Assembly: GCA_030448025.1 (NCBI GenBank) | Contig: JAUJNQ010000001.1 | Coordinates: 58,513-122,512, forward strand | Source: Acidimicrobiales bacterium | Lineage (GTDB): Bacteria; Actinomycetota; Acidimicrobiia; Acidimicrobiales; GCA-2861595 | Reading direction: 5' to 3' | Length of the DNA stretch: 64,000 nucleotides | Shown: positions 21,136 through 29,084 of the stretch, one piece after another | How positions within the stretch are numbered: the first letter of the stretch is position 1 | Layout of the letters: every line of letters begins with the position of its first letter | Translations under genes and position numbers: made by a program | The notes under the pieces: generated by a model | Seen by the model: only the letters and a program-made list of their open reading frames with translations | The model's database searches: none | What the model was told of the DNA's origin: nothing

Positions 21136-22629
21136 GTGACCGATATCGTCAACAGGCGGGCGTTCCTCAAGCGATCGGCAGCGACGGCGGGCGGTGCCGT
21201 GGTGGCCACCTCGGCCCTGCAGCGGATGACCGAGCACGCGGCCATGGCAGCACCCGACAACACCAGGGACAGGCGCGGCGGCAGGGGCCGGGACCGGCGC
21301 ACGAGGATCGAGCAGAGCCCGGGTTATGGACGGCTCGAGCGGATGGCGGATCAGCGAGGCGTTGAAGTGCTCGCACTGCCGACAGGGTTCTCCTACGTGA
21401 CCTTCGGCTGGACCGGCTCGCGGCTCATGGAGGGTGGGGTACACGCTCGCAGCCACGACGGCATGGGCAGCTTCGCCGGCCCGAACGGGACGACCCGGCT
21501 CATCCGCAACCACGAGATCCGCACCGCGCCCGGTAACACTGCGCTCGGCGTGGCACCCAACGGGCTTCCCAAGTACGACGAGCTTGCCAACGGTGGCTGC
21601 ATCACCATCGACTTCCACACCGGTAGCCGGCAGTCGGTGAGAGAGTTCACCAGCATCGTCGGCACACACGTCAACTGTGCCGGTGGTGTCGCCTACGGTG
21701 CCGCCGGCTGGATCACCTGCGAGGAAACCGTCGCTGACCAACGACAGAGGTACGGCCAGAAGCACGGCTACCCCTTCTTCGTGCCCGCCACCGGTGACGG
21801 CAAGCAGCGACATCCCCAGCCGCTGAGGGCCATGGGCCGCTTCGCCCACGAGGCGGTGACCGTCGATCCCCGCACCGGAATCCTGTACCAGACCGAGGAC
21901 GCAGGCAACGACAGCGGCTTCTACCGGTTCCTTCCCACGCGAGCCGACAACCTGGCCGACGGCGGGACCCTGCAAATGCTTGCGGTCAAGAACGCTCCGA
22001 ACTACGACACCATCCGCAACCAGCAGCTCGGGACCAAACTGCAAGTGGAGTGGGTGACCATCCCCAACCCTGACCCCGACCTCACCGCGTACGGCACGTC
22101 CGTTTTCGACCAGGGTGCCGACGCCGGCGGCGCCCGTTTCAACCGGCTCGAGGGCATCTGGTGGGATGACTTCCGGCAGAGCACCTTCTTCTGCTCGACG
22201 GCAGGTGGCAACGCGGGATACGGCCAGGTCTGGGAGTACCTGCCCGGCAGGAACCCCAGTCAGGGCGGGGAGCTCTACCTACGCTTCGAGTCCCCCGGCA
22301 GGACTGTGCTCGACAGCCCCGACAACTTGAACGTCACCCCCCGCGGCGGCATCCTGCTGTGCGAGGACGATGCCACCGGCGGGGACAACGACACCCACCC
22401 ATTGGCTCCCGGCCTAGAGAACGTCAACCGGCTCATCGGCCTCGACGCCTCCGGCCGTTCCTTCGAGTTCGCCGTCAACGTCCTCAACGACAGTGAGCTT
22501 GCCGGCGCCTGTTGGAGCCTCGACGCGCAGGTGCTCTTCGTCAACGTCTTCGGAGAGGGCGTTGCGGACAGCGGCATGACGTGTGCCATCTATCCCCCCG
22601 TGAACGGCTGGGGATCCCGCCTCCTATAG
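21136..22629 (+). CDS. phoX: PhoX-family (DUF839) Tat-exported alkaline phosphatase
   Basis: 497 residues; GTG preceded by GGGAGG. Twin-arginine signal NRRAFLKRSAATAGG, then a predicted beta-propeller with DUF839 segments: VTFGWTGSRLMEGGVHARSHDG, NHEI, GGCITIDF, GWITCEETVAD, YQTEDAGNDSGFYRFLP, GIWWDDFRQSTFFCSTAGG and ILLCEDDATGGDN. Conserved Glu and Asp residues in these blocks are those that bind the Fe/Ca cofactor in PhoX. It releases phosphate from organic esters outside the cell. A smaller fraction of the DUF839 family has unknown substrates. Confidence 0.85.
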   Translation: MTDIVNRRAFLKRSAATAGGAVVATSALQRMTEHAAMAAPDNTRDRRGGRGRDRRTRIEQSPGYGRLERMADQRGVEVLALPTGFSYVTFGWTGSRLMEGGVHARSHDGMGSFAGPNGTTRLIRNHEIRTAPGNTALGVAPNGLPKYDELANGGCITIDFHTGSRQSVREFTSIVGTHVNCAGGVAYGAAGWITCEETVADQRQRYGQKHGYPFFVPATGDGKQRHPQPLRAMGRFAHEAVTVDPRTGILYQTEDAGNDSGFYRFLPTRADNLADGGTLQMLAVKNAPNYDTIRNQQLGTKLQVEWVTIPNPDPDLTAYGTSVFDQGADAGGARFNRLEGIWWDDFRQSTFFCSTAGGNAGYGQVWEYLPGRNPSQGGELYLRFESPGRTVLDSPDNLNVTPRGGILLCEDDATGGDNDTHPLAPGLENVNRLIGLDASGRSFEFAVNVLNDSELAGACWSLDAQVLFVNVFGEGVADSGMTCAIYPPVNGWGSRLL

Positions 22630-22639
22630 CGACACTCAC

Positions 22640-22681
22640 CCCGGCGCTACCTCGAGCCCCGGAGACCGAAGTAGCGCCGGG
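22640..22681. terminator. Bidirectional hairpin between phoX and the small membrane gene
   Basis: Perfect inverted repeat CCGGCGCTAC / GTAGCGCCGG (11 bp with the flanking C:G pair) around a 20-base loop, just after the phoX stop and spanning the stop codon of the convergent gene. No T-tract, which is usual for high-GC hosts. Confidence 0.55.
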
Positions 22682-22935
22682 CCGCGACAACGGCCCACAC
22701 CAGTTCCACGACTCCGAACGGCCAGGCCCCGGACAGAAGCCCGTAGGTGCTGGCGAGCAGACAGCCCGCGGCGAACCAGGACGAACCCGCGATGCCGGTC
22801 TTCCAAGGCGTACATCACCATCATGAACGTGACGGCGAAGACGCCGAAGGCGGTGAGCACCCGGACGGAACCTAGTCTGCGGGCTGCCCGGCCCAGGCTG
22901 AGCGCCTCCCCCAAGTGAAAGCTCTGTCCGTCCAT
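22647..22935 (-). CDS. Small three-helix membrane protein, one frame slip
   Basis: About 95 residues. Reading from the ATG at 22935 gives FHLGEALSLGRAARRLGSVR and a helix VLTAFGVFAVTFMMVMYALEDR; a one-base slip near 22805 then moves to SSWFAAGCLLASTYGLLSGAW and FGVVELVWAVVAARRYFGLR before the stop. The layout, with charged MYALEDR between helices and a C-terminal WPFGVVE-WA block, resembles small conserved actinobacterial membrane proteins without known function. An upstream ATG at 22971 is possible. It converges on phoX. Confidence 0.6.
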
Positions 22936-23044
22936 CCCCGCGACTTCTGCCGTTGAGAAGCCTGTAACCATCACGCGGGGTTGGCGGTCGGACTTGAAAG
23001 GCCGTTCCAGAGCGGGAGCCGTCGAGAGCCGGGGGAATTGACGC

Positions 23045-23944
23045 GTGACTGTAGGAGTGATGTTTCCCGGGCAGGGGGCGCAACGGGCAGGGCTGGGGCT
23101 GGTGTGGCGAGACCACCCGGCCTGGTCCGTGGTCGAGCGCGCCGAGGCCGCCCTGGACCGGTCCTTCGCCCACCTCCTCCTCGATCCCGACGCCTCGCTC
23201 GACCGCACCGAGGATGCCCAGTTGTCGGTGCTCCTCACCTCTCTGATGGCCTGGGAGACCGTGGCCCCCACCCTGGCCTCGGTGGTGGGCTTCGCCGGCC
23301 ACTCGCTCGGCCAGGTGACGGCCCTCATCGCCGCCGGCGCTCTGGGATTCGAGGACGGCATCCGGCTGGCCGCTCGCCGTGCCCATCACACCCAGGACGC
23401 TGCCGAACGCCGGCCGGGCGAGATGATGGTGCTGCTCGGGGCCGCGGTCGACCAGGCGCTCGAGCTCTGTGAGAGCGGTGACGGCCAGTGCTGGCTGGCC
23501 AACGACAACGCCCCGGGCCAGGTCGTGGTGGCCGGAACGCCCGCCGGGGTGGCCGACGCCGAGGAGCGAGCCGGGTCCTTCGGCGTTCGCCGGGCCACCC
23601 GGCTGCGGGTGGGCGGGGCCTTCCACACCCCGCTCATGGCCGACGCCTCCGCCGCCTTCGCCGACGATCTGCGGACCGTTCCCCTGTCGCAGCTCTCGGC
23701 ACCGGTGGTCTCCAACGGTGATGCCCGTGCCTACGACGACGGCGATGGCTGGCGCCAACGCCTGGAGGACCACCTCGTGCGGCCCGTCCGCTGGCGAGAG
23801 TCGGTGGAGACGCTGGTGAGCATGGGCGCCACCCATCTGGCCGAGGTCGGCCCCGGCAGCATCCTGGCCGGCCTGGCGCGCCGCATCGTCCCCGGCGTGC
23901 CAGTGCAGGGCAGCGAGCTACCCCTTCAGGAGGTGCCGGCATGA
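23045..23944 (+). CDS. fabD: Malonyl-CoA:ACP transacylase FabD
   Basis: 299 residues from GTG. Motifs: FPGQGAQ near the N-terminus, nucleophile elbow GHSLGQ with Ser87, FHTPLM with the catalytic His, and terminal EVGPGSILAGLARR. It loads malonyl groups onto ACP to feed chain extension. It is slightly short in the small ferredoxin-like subdomain. First gene of the FAS-II operon; it overlaps the next gene by 4 bases. Confidence 0.94.
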   Translation: MTVGVMFPGQGAQRAGLGLVWRDHPAWSVVERAEAALDRSFAHLLLDPDASLDRTEDAQLSVLLTSLMAWETVAPTLASVVGFAGHSLGQVTALIAAGALGFEDGIRLAARRAHHTQDAAERRPGEMMVLLGAAVDQALELCESGDGQCWLANDNAPGQVVVAGTPAGVADAEERAGSFGVRRATRLRVGGAFHTPLMADASAAFADDLRTVPLSQLSAPVVSNGDARAYDDGDGWRQRLEDHLVRPVRWRESVETLVSMGATHLAEVGPGSILAGLARRIVPGVPVQGSELPLQEVPA

Positions 23945-24237
23945 CCATGACGTCGACCAAGCGCGTGCGCGGTGAGGACTTGGAGGTGTCGGAGCGGGTC
24001 ATCCTCGCCCCGGCCGTGGGCGTGTTCCAGCCCGAGGCCGTCGAGGCGGCAACCGTCCACACCGGCGGGGGCGAGGACAAGTCGGTGAACGAGGGCGAGG
24101 TCGTGGGCGTGGTCGAGTCCCGAGGCCAGGCCATTCCGGTCCGCAGCGCCTTCACCGGGTTCCTCATGGGCATGCTGGTCCATCCCGGTGAGCGGGTGCG
24201 CGAGGGCCAACCGGTCGCCTGGCTGCGGGTCCTCTAG
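23941..24237 (+). CDS. Biotinyl/lipoyl-fold protein lacking the modified lysine
   Basis: 98 residues. The C-terminal half reads as a single-hybrid motif domain (SVNEGEVVGVVESRGQAIPV, FLMGMLVHPGERVREGQPVAWL), the fold of biotin carboxyl carrier and lipoyl domains, but the hairpin where AMKM would sit reads SAFTGFL with no lysine. It therefore cannot carry biotin or lipoate in the normal way. Its place between fabD and fabH, upstream of a carboxyltransferase, suggests a structural or regulatory role in malonyl supply, which is inference. No established name. Confidence 0.7.
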   Translation: MTMTSTKRVRGEDLEVSERVILAPAVGVFQPEAVEAATVHTGGGEDKSVNEGEVVGVVESRGQAIPVRSAFTGFLMGMLVHPGERVREGQPVAWLRVL

Positions 24238-24250
24238 ACCGGGTGCGCTG

Positions 24251-25252
24251 ATGGGCCTCACCATCACCGGCCTGGGCACGGCCATTCCCGAGCAGCGGCT
24301 CACCAACGCCGATCTCGAGCGGATGGTGGACACCAGCGACGCCTGGATCGTGGAGCGCACCGGCATCCGGGAGCGGCGGGTCGCGGCCCCCGACGAGACC
24401 TCGGCCACCCTCGGCACCGATGCCGCCGCCGCCGCCCTCAAAGACGCCGGGCTCACGCCGGGCGACATCGGCCTGCTGGTGGTGGCCACCACCACCCCGG
24501 TCCAGCTCTTTCCGTCCACCGCCGTGCGCATCCAAGACGCCCTCGGGCTGCGTTGCGGGGCGTTCGACGTCATGGCCGCCTGCTCCGGCTTCGTGTACGG
24601 CCTGGTGACGGCGGCAGGGATGATGACGGCCGAGGCCGGCCTGGCGCCGGGGCGGGGGTCAGCCTCCTCGGAGGGGCGAGCACCGGTGGAGCGTCGACCC
24701 TCCCTCGTGGTGGGCACCGAGACCCTCACTCGGGTCGTGGACCCCACCGATCGCTCCACCCGCATCCTCTTCGGCGACGGTGCCGGGGCCGCGGTGGTGG
24801 ACCACTCGGTGGAACCCGACTGGGGGCTCCTGTCATGGGACCTGGGCGCCGACGGCTCGCTGGTCTCGTTGCTCGAGGTGCCGCCCGGAGAACGATGGTT
24901 GCGCATGGAGGGCAAGGAGGTGTTCCGCCGGGCCGTCCGGGTGGTGGTGGAGTCGTCCTCCGTCGCCCTCGAGAAGGCCGGCATGAAGCCCGACGACGTG
25001 GACCTGTTCGTCCCTCACCAGGCCAACGTCCGCATCATCGACGCCGTCTGCAGCCGCATCGGGATCCCCTCCGAGCGCACGGTGGTCAACCTCGACCGCT
25101 ACGGGAACACGTCGGCGGCGTCCATCCCCCTGGCTTTGGCCGAGGCCGCCGAGGACGGCAGGCTCACCGGTGGGGAGGTGGTGCTCATCTCCGGATTCGG
25201 TGCCGGGATGACGTGGGCCAGCGCCGTGATGCGCTGGGAACCGCGCCCATGA
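24251..25252 (+). CDS. fabH: Beta-ketoacyl-ACP synthase III FabH
   Basis: 333 residues from the ATG at 24251. Catalytic Cys111 in MAACSGFVYGL, His in VPHQANVRI and Asn in YGNTSAASIP form the KAS III triad. The enzyme condenses an acyl-CoA primer with malonyl-ACP to start fatty acids. After EAG (about residue 135) there is an extra loop of about 25 residues rich in Arg, Gly and Ser (LAPGRGSASSEGRAPVERRP) not usual in FabH. It overlaps fabG by 4 bases. Confidence 0.94.
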   Translation: MGLTITGLGTAIPEQRLTNADLERMVDTSDAWIVERTGIRERRVAAPDETSATLGTDAAAAALKDAGLTPGDIGLLVVATTTPVQLFPSTAVRIQDALGLRCGAFDVMAACSGFVYGLVTAAGMMTAEAGLAPGRGSASSEGRAPVERRPSLVVGTETLTRVVDPTDRSTRILFGDGAGAAVVDHSVEPDWGLLSWDLGADGSLVSLLEVPPGERWLRMEGKEVFRRAVRVVVESSSVALEKAGMKPDDVDLFVPHQANVRIIDAVCSRIGIPSERTVVNLDRYGNTSAASIPLALAEAAEDGRLTGGEVVLISGFGAGMTWASAVMRWEPRP

Positions 25253-26016
25253 GCGAGCAGGCGGGCGACCAGGCGAGCGACCCCCCAGGTAATGGCCGGG
25301 TCGCCCTCGTCACGGGCGGGTCAGGAGGCATCGGTCGAGCCACCGCTGTGGCCCTCGGCCAGGGCGGCCATCGCGTCGCCGTCGGCTACCGGCGGGACCG
25401 CGAGAGCGCCGAGAAGACGGCCGCCGAGATCGACGGCCTGGCCGTGGAGCTGGACGTGAGCGATCCCGACGCAGTGGACGCCGGCTTCACCCGCGTGGAG
25501 GAGGCCCTGGGCCCGGTGGAGATCCTGGTGAACAACGCCGGCATCACCGCCGACGGGCTCATCCTGCGGATGACCGACGACCAGTGGCGCGACGTGTTGA
25601 GCACCAACCTCGACGGCGCCTTCCGCTCCACCCGGCGGGCCGGCGCCACCATGCTCCGGCGCCGCTTCGGGCGCATCGTCAACGTGGGATCCGTGGTGGG
25701 CTCCACGGGCGCTCCCGGGCAGGCCAACTACGCAGCGGCCAAGGCCGGCCTCATCGGGCTGACCCGGTCGGTGGCCCGCGAGCTAGCATCACGGGGAGTC
25801 ACCTGCAACCTGGTGGCGCCCGGGCCCATCGCCACGGCCATGACCGATGCCCTTTCCGAGAAGCGACTGGGCGAGATCGTCGGAGTCGTGCCCTTTGGGC
25901 GCATGGGGACCGCGGAGGAGGTCGCCGAGGTGATCGCCTTCTTGTGCTCGGACGCCGCCTCCTACGTCACCGGTGCCGTCGTCCCGGTGGACGGTGGCAT
26001 GAGCATGGGCCACTGA
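25249..26016 (+). CDS. fabG: 3-oxoacyl-ACP reductase FabG
   Basis: 255 residues, short-chain dehydrogenase. Cofactor motif TGGSGGIGRA, structural NNAGITADGL, and catalytic Ser-Tyr-Lys in VGSVVGSTGAPGQANYAAAK, with NADPH preference suggested by YRRDRE. It reduces beta-ketoacyl-ACP in the elongation cycle. ATGA overlap with fabH. Confidence 0.94.
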   Translation: MSEQAGDQASDPPGNGRVALVTGGSGGIGRATAVALGQGGHRVAVGYRRDRESAEKTAAEIDGLAVELDVSDPDAVDAGFTRVEEALGPVEILVNNAGITADGLILRMTDDQWRDVLSTNLDGAFRSTRRAGATMLRRRFGRIVNVGSVVGSTGAPGQANYAAAKAGLIGLTRSVARELASRGVTCNLVAPGPIATAMTDALSEKRLGEIVGVVPFGRMGTAEEVAEVIAFLCSDAASYVTGAVVPVDGGMSMGH

Positions 26017-26076
26017 AGCGCTGCAACCAGAACGCTGCACCCAATGGCGATAACGATCGAGAACAGGAGCGAATCG

Positions 26077-26328
26077 ATGGACAGAGAGCGGGTCATGGTC
26101 ACGATGCGAGAGGTCGCCCCCGAGGTCCTGGGCGTGGAGCCGGACGTCGTGGTCGAGGAGGCCAACTTCAAGGACGACCTCGATGCCGACAGCCTGGACC
26201 TGGTGGAGCTCGTTATGGGCCTCGAGGAGCGCCTCGACGTCGTCATCCCCGAGGACGAGCTCTCCGGGATCAAGACCGTGGGCCAGGCCGTCGACCTCGT
26301 CGTGGCCAAGCTGGCCGTGAAGACCTGA
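26077..26328 (+). CDS. acpP: Acyl carrier protein
   Basis: 83 residues from the ATG at 26077, chosen over the ATG at 26044 because AGGAG lies 8 bases before it. Phosphopantetheine attachment Ser39 in [16 protein letters not shown], and the helix-II acidic face is intact. Carries the growing chain for the surrounding FAS-II enzymes. It starts 60 bases after fabG and ends 8 bases before fabF. Confidence 0.95.
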   Translation: MDRERVMVTMREVAPEVLGVEPDVVVEEANFKDDLDADSLDLVELVMGLEERLDVVIPEDELSGIKTVGQAVDLVVAKLAVKT

Positions 26329-26335
26329 CGGTCCG

Positions 26336-27583
26336 ATGAAGGAAACCGACCAGCGAGGCCGCCACCGGGTGGCCGTCACCGGTCTGGGCGTCAAGTCGCC
26401 CGCCGGCAACGACCTCGCAGAGTTCTGGTCCACGTTGCTGGCCGCTCGTCCGGTCGCCGCGCCCATCTCCCGGTTCGACGCCTCGTACCTTCCCGTCGCC
26501 TTCGCCTGCGAGGTCCACGACTTCGACCCGTCGGACTACTTCGGGCCCAAGGAGTTGCGCCGCACCGACCGGGTGGTCCAACTCGGTTTCGCCGCCGCCA
26601 CCGACGCCCTCCACCACGCCGGCGACCTTGGCGCCGACCCCAACCGCTGCGGGGTGGTGGTGGGCGTGGGGATCGGGGGGCTCTGGACCCAGGAGGAGGA
26701 GGAGAAGGTCCTCTACGAGAAGGGCCCGACTCGGGTGAACCCGTTCCTCATACCCATGATGATGCCCAACGCCACGGCGGGCACCATCGCCATGCGCCAC
26801 GGGTGGAAGGGCCCCAACCTGTGCGTGGCCACGGCCTGTGCCGCCGGCACCAACGCCATCGGCGAGGCCGCCCGGCTGGTGCGAGAGGGCTCGGCCGAGG
26901 TGGTGCTGGCCGGCGGGGCCGAGGCCGTGCTCACGCCCATCGCCATCTCCGCCTTCGCCCGCATGGGAGCCCTGAGCACCCGCTCCGACGACCCCGCCGG
27001 AGCCTCGCGCCCCTTCGACCCCGAACGGGACGGGTTCGTGATGGGGGAGGGCGCCGCCTTCCTGGTACTCGAGCGCTGGGACCGGGCCGAGGCCCGCGGC
27101 GCCGAGATCCACGGCGAGGTGCTCGGCTACGGGCGCAACGCCGACGCCTACCACATCACCGCTCCAGACCCGGACGGAAGCGGGGCGGTGGCGTGCATGG
27201 AGGCGGCGCTGGAGGATGCCGGGCTCGGGCCGGCCGACGTGGGCCACGTCAACGCCCACGGCACGTCCACGCCCCTCAACGACTCCATGGAAGCCGAGGC
27301 CATCGTCAAGGTCTTCGGCGGCTCACCGCCCCCGGTCACCTCCACCAAGGGAGTCACCGGCCACATGATCGGCGCCGCCGGAGCGGTGGAGGCTGTGGCC
27401 TCGGTCCTGGCTGCTCGGGACGAGATGGCCCCTCCCACCGCCAACCACGAGCGCACTGACCCCGGCGTGACGTTGGACGTGATCGCCGGCGAGCCCCGCC
27501 GGGTCAGTGGCCCGGTGGTGTCCAACTCCTTCGGCTTCGGTGGCCACAACGCCACCCTGGTGCTGGCCGCGGCCCAGCTCTGA
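26336..27583 (+). CDS. fabF: Beta-ketoacyl-ACP synthase II FabF
   Basis: 415 residues. Catalytic Cys168 in VATACAAGTNAIGEA, first His in NAHGTSTPLND, second His in VTGHMIGAAGAVEA, and the C-terminal SFGFGGHNATLVL gate. Elongating condensing enzyme of FAS-II. Complete and of normal length. Confidence 0.95.
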   Translation: MKETDQRGRHRVAVTGLGVKSPAGNDLAEFWSTLLAARPVAAPISRFDASYLPVAFACEVHDFDPSDYFGPKELRRTDRVVQLGFAAATDALHHAGDLGADPNRCGVVVGVGIGGLWTQEEEEKVLYEKGPTRVNPFLIPMMMPNATAGTIAMRHGWKGPNLCVATACAAGTNAIGEAARLVREGSAEVVLAGGAEAVLTPIAISAFARMGALSTRSDDPAGASRPFDPERDGFVMGEGAAFLVLERWDRAEARGAEIHGEVLGYGRNADAYHITAPDPDGSGAVACMEAALEDAGLGPADVGHVNAHGTSTPLNDSMEAEAIVKVFGGSPPPVTSTKGVTGHMIGAAGAVEAVASVLAARDEMAPPTANHERTDPGVTLDVIAGEPRRVSGPVVSNSFGFGGHNATLVLAAAQL

Positions 27584-27679
27584 CCTACCCGCGCTGACCT
27601 TCGGGAGCTGACCCTGCGGATCGCCGCCGGCCGCCCTTCGGCCGCCAGTGCCGAGATCACCGAGCTCGACGGGCGGACG

Positions 27680-28975
27680 GTGGCCATGTTCCGCCTCGAG
27701 GGCGGTGAGCATCGGGGCGCCCTGGGCCCGGCCGAAGGACTCACGGTGGAGCGCGTGTTGGAGATGGCCACCGAGCTGGGCGTGCCCGTGCTGGGCGTGG
27801 TCGCCACTTCGGGCGCCGACGTCGGCCACGGGGTTGCCTCCCTGCATGCCTGGGGCCGCGTGGCCAGGGCCCTCAGCGCCGCGTCCGGGGTGGTGCCGGT
27901 GGCCATGGTGGTCACCGGGCCGTGCGTGTCGGGGCCGGCCCTGCTGCTGGGCGTGGCCGACATCGTCGTCATGACCAGTGAGGCCTTCGCCTACGTGAGC
28001 GGCCCCCGGGCCGTGCAGGGGTTCACCGCCAAGGTGGTGGGCAACCGCGAGCTCGGGGGCGCCGACGTGCATGCGCTGCGCACCGGACTGGCGTGGGCCG
28101 TGGAGAACGACGAGGAGGCCGCCATAGACGCCGCTCTGCACGCCTTGTCCTACCTCCCCCCGAACAACCACGAGGAGCCGCCCGTCTCCCTGTCGGCCGA
28201 TCCCGTTGGGCGCGACTCGGAGCTGGCGGCGTCGGCCGTGCCCGCCTCGCCCACCGCCTCCTACGACGTGCGGGTGGTGATCGAGGACGTGGTGGACGCC
28301 GAGTCCTTCTTTGAGGTCCGAAGCCTCCACGCCCCCAACGTGGTCACGGGTTTGGCGACCGTCGGAGGCCAGCCCGTGGGCGTCATCGCCAACCAGCCCT
28401 CGCAGACGGCCGGCGCCATCGACGTCGACGGGGCCAGCAAGGCGGCCCGCCTGGTGCAGCTCTGCGATGCCTTCAACGTGGCCCTGCTCACCTTCGTGGA
28501 CACGCCCGGGTTCCAGCCCGGCAAGGACATCGAGTGGCAGGGGATGATCCGCCACGGCGCAGAGCTGGTCCACGCCTACGCCGCGGCCACCGTGCCCCGG
28601 GTGAGCGTGATCCTGCGCAAGGCTTATGGGGGTGCCTACATCGTGATGGACTCCAAGGGCATGGGCAACGACACGTGCCTGGCCTGGCCGTCGGCGGAGG
28701 TGGCGGTGATGGGTGCCCAGGGCGCGGTCAACATCCTCCACGGCCGCCGCCTGGCCGGGGTGGAGGACGCAGCGGCGAGGGACCAGGAGCGAAAGACCCT
28801 CGAGACCGACTACGCCGAGCGCTACTGCACGCCGGCGATCGCCGCCGAGCGGGGGTTCGTGGACGAGGTGATCGAGCCGGCGGACACCCGCCGGGCCGTG
28901 GCCGGCGCCCTGGCGGCCCTGCGCACCAAGCGGGAGCGCCTCACCCATCGCCGCCACGCCAACACGCCGCTGTGA
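27680..28975 (+). CDS. Acyl-CoA carboxylase carboxyltransferase (AccD/PccB-like)
   Basis: At least 431 residues with two crotonase-like halves. The N-terminal half has LGVPVLGVVATSGADVGHGVAS and VTGPCVSGPALLLGVADI; the C-terminal half has the biotin-pocket sequence LRKAYGGAYIVM and VMGAQGAVNILHGR. This is the beta-type plus alpha-type arrangement of actinobacterial and propionyl-CoA carboxylases. There is no zinc finger. GTG 27680 is the first normal start, but homologous-looking sequence (LRIAAGRPSAASAEITELDG) reads in frame back to about 27611, so a CTG start or a missed base is likely. No biotin carboxylase is in the window. Confidence 0.85.
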   Translation: MAMFRLEGGEHRGALGPAEGLTVERVLEMATELGVPVLGVVATSGADVGHGVASLHAWGRVARALSAASGVVPVAMVVTGPCVSGPALLLGVADIVVMTSEAFAYVSGPRAVQGFTAKVVGNRELGGADVHALRTGLAWAVENDEEAAIDAALHALSYLPPNNHEEPPVSLSADPVGRDSELAASAVPASPTASYDVRVVIEDVVDAESFFEVRSLHAPNVVTGLATVGGQPVGVIANQPSQTAGAIDVDGASKAARLVQLCDAFNVALLTFVDTPGFQPGKDIEWQGMIRHGAELVHAYAAATVPRVSVILRKAYGGAYIVMDSKGMGNDTCLAWPSAEVAVMGAQGAVNILHGRRLAGVEDAAARDQERKTLETDYAERYCTPAIAAERGFVDEVIEPADTRRAVAGALAALRTKRERLTHRRHANTPL

Positions 28976-29016
28976 TGGCTGTGACTCTGGTCGACACACG
29001 CCGGCACCGGCACCGG

Positions 29017-29077
29017 CACCCGTTCTGTCAGCAGGATCACGCCCCACAGGGTCGGATTCTGCTGACAGAACAGGGTG
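29017..29077 (+). promoter_or_regulatory. Long hairpin between the carboxyltransferase gene and fabI
   Basis: Left arm 29017-29037 and right arm 29056-29077 pair over about 20 bases (core TTCTGTCAGCAG / CTGCTGACAGAA exact; GTTCTG/CAGAAC and CACCC/GGGTG extend it with one bulge), loop 18 bases. It ends eight bases before the fabI GTG, so it could occlude the ribosome site, attenuate transcription, or be a DNA operator. Preceded by three CGGCAC copies. Confidence 0.6.
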
Positions 29078-29084
29078 TGCAAGG

